From contig CAKTWY010000082.1 in the NCBI GenBank assembly GCA_934630445.1, positions 1 to 10,857 of the forward strand: 10,857 nt of DNA, in the 5' to 3' direction. The notes below the pieces were generated by a model. It ran no database searches. It was not told the DNA's origin and saw nothing but the letters and a program-made list of their open reading frames with translations. How positions within the stretch are numbered: position 1 is the stretch's first letter; each line of letters opens with the position of its first letter. This document shows positions 7,234-10,857 of the stretch, piece by piece. This stretch comes from an uncultured Eubacteriales bacterium. Lineage in GTDB: Bacteria; Bacillota; Clostridia; Oscillospirales; Butyricicoccaceae. The translations under genes and the position numbers were made by a program.

Positions 7234-8034
7234 ATGCAAAAGGAAACAGTGATCGGCTGCTCCCACCTTTATAAGCGCTATCCGCTCTACCACGGGGATG
7301 CGGAGCGGCTCAAGGGGCTGCTGCTTCCCGGGTACAAGCCGGAGGAGTTCACCGCGCTTCGGGATGTGAACCTGCAGTTTCAAAAAGGAGAGATCGCCGG
7401 CCTGATCGGGCTGAACGGTTCCGGAAAATCCACGCTCGCGAGCATCATCGCGGGCATCACCTATCCCAGCGAGGGAGAGGTCCGGGTCCGCGGCGAGGTC
7501 AACATGCTCGCCGCCAACGCCGGGATGGAAAGCCACCTCACCGGCGTGGAAAATATTCGCTATAAATGCATTTTGCTCGGTTTCACGCCCCAGCAGATCC
7601 GCGACGTGCAGGATGATATCATCGCCTTTGCGGATATCGGCACGCACATCGATCAGCCTGTGCGCACATATTCCAGCGGCATGCGCTCCCGGCTCGGCTT
7701 CGCCATATCCGTACACATGAACCCGGATATCCTGATTATTGACGAGGCGCTCGCCGTCGGCGACAACAGCTTCACGGACAAGTGCCTGGCCAAGATGGAG
7801 GAGTTTAAAAAAGCCGGCAAGACGATCCTCTTCGTCAGCCATGCCGTGGCACAGATGCAGGATTTCTGCGATAAAGTCATCTGGCTCAACCGCGGCGCCG
7901 TTGTGGGTGAGGCGCCGCCGGAGGAGATCATTAAGCCGTACTGCGGCTTTGCGCGGGAATTTAATATGATGACGCATGAAGAACGCCTGAATTTGACGTT
8001 TACATTGCAAGAATATCAGGAAAAATACCTGTGA
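7234..8034 (+). CDS. wzt: ABC transporter ATP-binding protein for polysaccharide export (Wzt/TagH type)
   Basis: The ATPase that powers the Wzm/TagG-type exporter encoded just before it. It has 266 residues. Walker A is GLNGSGKST (59-67). The signature is YSSGMRSRL (146-154). Walker B runs DILIIDEAL (165-173) with catalytic Glu171. The switch His203 lies in FVSHAV. The SSGM signature and the N-terminal LYKRYPLYH and LKGLL segments are typical of the polysaccharide and teichoic acid exporter subfamily. After the nucleotide-binding domain only a short tail of about 30 residues remains, so it lacks the C-terminal carbohydrate-binding domain of cap-recognising Wzt proteins and the large extracytoplasmic region of B. 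subtilis TagH. The ATG at 7234 is chosen from its ribosome binding site. Confidence 0.94.
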   Translation: MQKETVIGCSHLYKRYPLYHGDAERLKGLLLPGYKPEEFTALRDVNLQFQKGEIAGLIGLNGSGKSTLASIIAGITYPSEGEVRVRGEVNMLAANAGMESHLTGVENIRYKCILLGFTPQQIRDVQDDIIAFADIGTHIDQPVRTYSSGMRSRLGFAISVHMNPDILIIDEALAVGDNSFTDKCLAKMEEFKKAGKTILFVSHAVAQMQDFCDKVIWLNRGAVVGEAPPEEIIKPYCGFAREFNMMTHEERLNLTFTLQEYQEKYL

Positions 8035-8044
8035 GGTACATCGA

Positions 8045-8051
8045 AAGGGGG
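8045..8051 (+). promoter_or_regulatory. Ribosome binding site deciding the methyltransferase start
   Basis: AAGGGGG stands six bases before the ATG at 8058. A GTG at 8031 in the same frame overlaps the ATPase stop (GTGA) and would add nine residues. The ATG is preferred, but coupled initiation at the GTG cannot be excluded. Confidence 0.55.
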
Positions 8052-8057
8052 CAGCGT

Positions 8058-9287
8058 ATGGAAAGAGCAATCGTCCATCTTCCCGGCGCCGATATGGAAG
8101 GGTATGTCGGCGAATATGTTTTTGAGACTCTGCGGAAAAGCTCGGATTTTTACGAGGCGGCCACGCTTCAAAAGTGGACGCCGATTCTGCGTGAAACGGA
8201 AACTGTTTTTGATATCGGCGCAAATTTGGGGAATCATTCCGTGTATTGGGCGCTGCATCTTCACCCGAAGAAGATCTACGCCTTTGAGCCGCTGGAAGAG
8301 AATTTCGCGCTTTTACAGAGCAATGCCGCGCGCAGCGCGCCGGAAATCATCGAACCGCAGCGCATGGCGCTGGGGGATCATCAGGGAACGGTGACTGTTT
8401 CGGGCCGGCAGGAAGGGAACCTTGGCGGCACGAGTTTCGCGTATTCGCAGGAGCGTGCGGCGGACGGCGTTCCGGCAGCCACGGCGGACGCCTTTGCGGC
8501 GGAGCATCATATTGAAAAAGTGGATTTTGTCAAGATCGATACGGAAGGGTTTGAACTGCACGTTCTGCAGGGGATGGAGCATCTCCTGCGGCGCGACAAA
8601 CCGGCTGTTTGGGTCGAGGTGGGCTGCGCGACCTATCGCGAAGTCATGCGTCTGCTGCGGGAGAGCGGGTATCTTTTAAGCGATATCGAGGGCTTTAATC
8701 TCCTGTTTCTGCATCCCTCGCGCTATCCGCAGGCATCCTCCTATGATCCGGATAAAGTGCTGGAAGCCATGTTCCGCTATCATGAAAAAACCGACGCCTA
8801 TTATGCAAATTATCTGAAGGCCAAGGGATGGCTCGATGAAAGAAACCGCTCGCTTGAGGCTTCCAAAGCGCAGGTCCAGAGCAAGACAGAAGAGCTCAAA
8901 GCCTGCCAGTCGGAGTGTCGGCAGGCGCAGGAGCGCCGCCGCGAAGAGCAGGAAACGCATGCCAAGCTGCAGGAAGTGCATACCAAGCTGCAGGAGGCAT
9001 ATGACAGGCAGGAGCGGGAGCTTGCTTGCGCGCGTGAAACGTGCGAATTATATGCGCTTGAGCTGGCCAAACATGCAGATGGGTATGAAGAAGAGGCACA
9101 GCTCCTGGAGGAACTGAAAAAGACGGTGCTGCGCCTGCAGACGCAAAACAGCTACCTCAAACGCGAAAATGAAGAATACCGGCGCAAGCTTTCACGCATC
9201 ACGGATACATGGTATGGGCGTTTTGCCATCCGCTGCTACAGGCTGCTGCAGCAGTTCAGGCGCAAAATCAAATATGTAAAGAAATAA
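8058..9287 (+). CDS. FkbM-family methyltransferase fused to a long coiled coil
   Basis: A 409-residue protein with two parts. Residues 1 to about 225 are a SAM-dependent FkbM methyltransferase: motif I FDIGANLGNHS (51-61), the acidic ribose-binding loop AFEPLEENF (75-83), and VDFVKIDTEGFELHVLQGM (155-173) with Asp161 and Glu163. FkbM enzymes commonly O-methylate sugars. Residues about 260-380 are charged, Glu/Lys/Arg-rich and read as a continuous coiled coil, with an exact tandem heptad near 301-314. The last 25 residues (WYGRFAIRCYRLLQQFRRKIK region) are basic and amphipathic and could bind membrane. No signal peptide is visible, so it is cytoplasmic. It follows the ABC exporter genes by 23 bases. 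A role in capping the chain and limiting its length is an inference from layout; simple decoration of a chain sugar is the plainer alternative. Confidence 0.88.
   Translation: MERAIVHLPGADMEGYVGEYVFETLRKSSDFYEAATLQKWTPILRETETVFDIGANLGNHSVYWALHLHPKKIYAFEPLEENFALLQSNAARSAPEIIEPQRMALGDHQGTVTVSGRQEGNLGGTSFAYSQERAADGVPAATADAFAAEHHIEKVDFVKIDTEGFELHVLQGMEHLLRRDKPAVWVEVGCATYREVMRLLRESGYLLSDIEGFNLLFLHPSRYPQASSYDPDKVLEAMFRYHEKTDAYYANYLKAKGWLDERNRSLEASKAQVQSKTEELKACQSECRQAQERRREEQETHAKLQEVHTKLQEAYDRQERELACARETCELYALELAKHADGYEEEAQLLEELKKTVLRLQTQNSYLKRENEEYRRKLSRITDTWYGRFAIRCYRLLQQFRRKIKYVKK
8958..8999 (+). repeat. Tandem 21-bp repeat encoding one coiled-coil heptad twice
   Basis: Two adjacent 21-bp units, 17 of 21 bases identical, encode HAKLQEV and HTKLQEA (residues 301-314 of the methyltransferase). 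The unit length equals exactly one heptad, so duplication lengthens the coiled coil in register. Confidence 0.7.
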
Positions 9288-9306
9288 GGGAATAAGGAGA
9301 CGAAAC

Positions 9307-10857
9307 ATGGCATTCAGTGCGGGGGATATCGATAAACGTATTGCAAAGCTGCGCGCGGCAAAGGAGGAGATCGCCGCGCTCCTGACGCGCGGAGGGCACG
9401 CTCATTTGCTCAGGCAAAGGGAAGCGTGCGCGCCGCAGCGGGAATTTGCGTTAAAGCGGAAGCAGCTGAAGGAGCTTCGGGTTGCCTGTGTGATGGATCG
9501 TTTTACACTTGACAGCTATGCGCCCGAATGTATTCTGAAAGAGGTCACGCCGGACGGCTGGAAGAAGGAAATTGCTTCCTTTTCGCCCGATCTCCTGTTT
9601 ATCGAATCCGCATGGCAGGGCAAGGATGGCCTTTGGCACCGGAAGATCGCCGGCTGCAGCAAAGAGTATTTTGAGATGACGAGCTACTGCCAGGAGCACG
9701 GCATCCCGATCGTCTTCTGGAACAAAGAAGATCCGATCTATACGGATACTTTTATGGCGGCGGCGCGCATGGCGGACGTCGTTTTCACCACGGATATCGA
9801 CTGTATTGAGCAGTATAAGACGGAGCTTGGGCATGATCGCGTCTACCACCTGCACTTTGCAGCGCAGCCAAAAGTACATAACCCGATCGAGAAGTATGAG
9901 CGGAAGGACCGCTTCTGTTTTGCGGGGGCGTACTATCACCGCTATGCGGAGCGTTCGCGCATTTTTGACAGCTTTGCCGAGGTGTTTATCAAAACAAAAG
10001 GATTTGACATCTACGACAGGAACTACAAAAGCGCGCTTCCCGAGCATGCGTTCCCCCGCCGCTACGACCCGTATATTTTAGGCAAGCTCGATCCTTCGGA
10101 GATCGATGTAGCCTATAAGGGGTATGCGTATGGCATCAATATGAACTCGGTCAATCAGTCGCAGACGATGTTTGCCCGCCGCGTTTTCGAGCTGATGGCG
10201 TCGAATACCATCACGGTGGGCAACTATTCGCGCGGCGTTAAAAACTATTTCGGCGATCTGACGATCTGTACCGACGACCAGACGACGCTCGAAAAGGTTC
10301 TGGCGCGCTATTGCGCCGATGAGGAAACCCGCAGGAAGTACCGCCTGCTGGGCCTGCGGAAGGTGCTGTCCGGGCATCTGTATGAAGACCGTCTGGCGTA
10401 TATCGTGCAAAAGGTGTTCGGAGCGTCGCTGGGCTGGCAGGCGCCGCCGGTACTGGTGCTGTGCCGCGCGCCGGATGCAAAGGCTGCGCGCCGTATGGCC
10501 GGGCTTTTCGCCGCGCAGACGTATCAGAACTGCAGAATGCTCCTCATCTGCGACGAGCCGCTGCAGCTGGATGACGCGCGCATCAGCGTTGTTTCACAGG
10601 CGGCTGCGCAGGAGATGCGCCTTGCCGGTGAAGCGGCGGGCGGCTTTGTCGCCGTGTTTTCGCCGGAGGACTATTACGGCACGCAGTATCTGACGGATCT
10701 GATGCTGACGCTGCGCTGCGGAGACTGGCAGGGCGTCGGCAAGGCGGCGTATTATCAGGATGCGGGGGCAGGCCCTGCCTGCCATGCGCGTGAAATGGCC
10801 TACCGGCCGGCGGAGAAGCTGAACGCCGCGTGCGCCGTTCTGCGCGCTGAGGTCTTC
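9307..10857 (+). CDS. CgeB-type glycosyltransferase with C-terminal GT2-like domain (3' partial)
   Basis: The frame stays open for 517 codons to the window end, so the gene is incomplete. A helical N-terminus (7-26) is followed by a CgeB-type GT-B domain: LLFIESAWQG (97-106), VFWNKEDP (137-143), VVFTTD, YGINMNSVNQSQTMFARRVFE (275-295) and NYSRGVKNYFGD (306-316). After about residue 380 a second domain begins with VLVLCRAPDAKAARR and LFAAQTYQNCRMLLICDEP. FVAVFSPEDYYGTQYLTDLML (448-467) and VGKAAYYQD follow, a pattern of GT2-like domains often fused to CgeB transferases. AAGGAGA lies six bases before the ATG, and 19 bases separate it from the methyltransferase. It may add two sugars in turn, or one domain may serve in binding. 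It is a paralogue in part of the gene at 5207. Confidence 0.87.
   Translation, partial: MAFSAGDIDKRIAKLRAAKEEIAALLTRGGHAHLLRQREACAPQREFALKRKQLKELRVACVMDRFTLDSYAPECILKEVTPDGWKKEIASFSPDLLFIESAWQGKDGLWHRKIAGCSKEYFEMTSYCQEHGIPIVFWNKEDPIYTDTFMAAARMADVVFTTDIDCIEQYKTELGHDRVYHLHFAAQPKVHNPIEKYERKDRFCFAGAYYHRYAERSRIFDSFAEVFIKTKGFDIYDRNYKSALPEHAFPRRYDPYILGKLDPSEIDVAYKGYAYGINMNSVNQSQTMFARRVFELMASNTITVGNYSRGVKNYFGDLTICTDDQTTLEKVLARYCADEETRRKYRLLGLRKVLSGHLYEDRLAYIVQKVFGASLGWQAPPVLVLCRAPDAKAARRMAGLFAAQTYQNCRMLLICDEPLQLDDARISVVSQAAAQEMRLAGEAAGGFVAVFSPEDYYGTQYLTDLMLTLRCGDWQGVGKAAYYQDAGAGPACHAREMAYRPAEKLNAACAVLRAEVF

Noticed and set aside
7216..8223. A 335-codon open frame on the - strand opposite the ATPase
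   Set aside because: It lies against a textbook ABC ATPase and shows no domain of its own.
1..10857. tRNA/rRNA genes, CRISPR arrays, insertion sequences, integrase or toxin-antitoxin genes
   Set aside because: None is visible: coding genes fill the window and the single large gap holds only inverted repeats without spacers or transposase.

Overview
The window is a glycan (cell-surface polysaccharide) biosynthesis and export locus. Ten protein-coding genes all lie on the + strand, most overlapping or separated by a few tens of bases. The sequence is GC-rich. Almost every gene has a strong AGGAGG-type ribosome binding site, one gene starts with TTG, and two glycosyltransferases belong to the CgeB type familiar from Gram-positive spore formers. 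This suggests a high-GC Firmicute, for example a gut Clostridia-type bacterium, but the assignment is an inference and no marker gene confirms it.

Left part (1-2713), nucleotide-sugar synthesis: the 3' part of a large membrane UDP-HexNAc 4,6-dehydratase (CapD/PglF/WbpM type, 5' end outside the window), then a UDP-ManNAc dehydrogenase of the WecC type.

Gap 2714-2958 (245 bp): no gene. It holds four consecutive inverted repeats, one a perfect 14-bp stem, and is the only sizeable non-coding stretch. It separates the first two genes from the rest and may be a terminator plus a structured leader.

Middle part (2959-6355), lipid-linked glycan initiation and elongation: a monotopic phosphoglycosyl transferase (PglC type), an extended-SDR nucleotide-sugar epimerase/reductase and a family 2 glycosyltransferase are joined by 4-base ATGA overlaps. 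A CgeB-type glycosyltransferase follows.

Right part (6413-10857), export and decoration: an ABC-2 permease (Wzm/TagG type) and its ATPase (Wzt/TagH type), a FkbM-family methyltransferase fused to a long coiled coil, and a second CgeB-type glycosyltransferase with an extra C-terminal GT2-like domain, cut off by the window end.

A working model: the dehydratase and the SDR enzyme make a 6-deoxy-HexNAc nucleotide sugar, the PglC-type enzyme loads the first sugar on undecaprenyl phosphate, and the GT2 and CgeB enzymes extend it with residues that may include ManNAcA. Wzm/Wzt flips the finished chain. The coiled-coil methyltransferase next to the exporter resembles in layout the chain-terminating, length-measuring WbdD of E. 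coli O9a, and is the most interesting candidate in the window.
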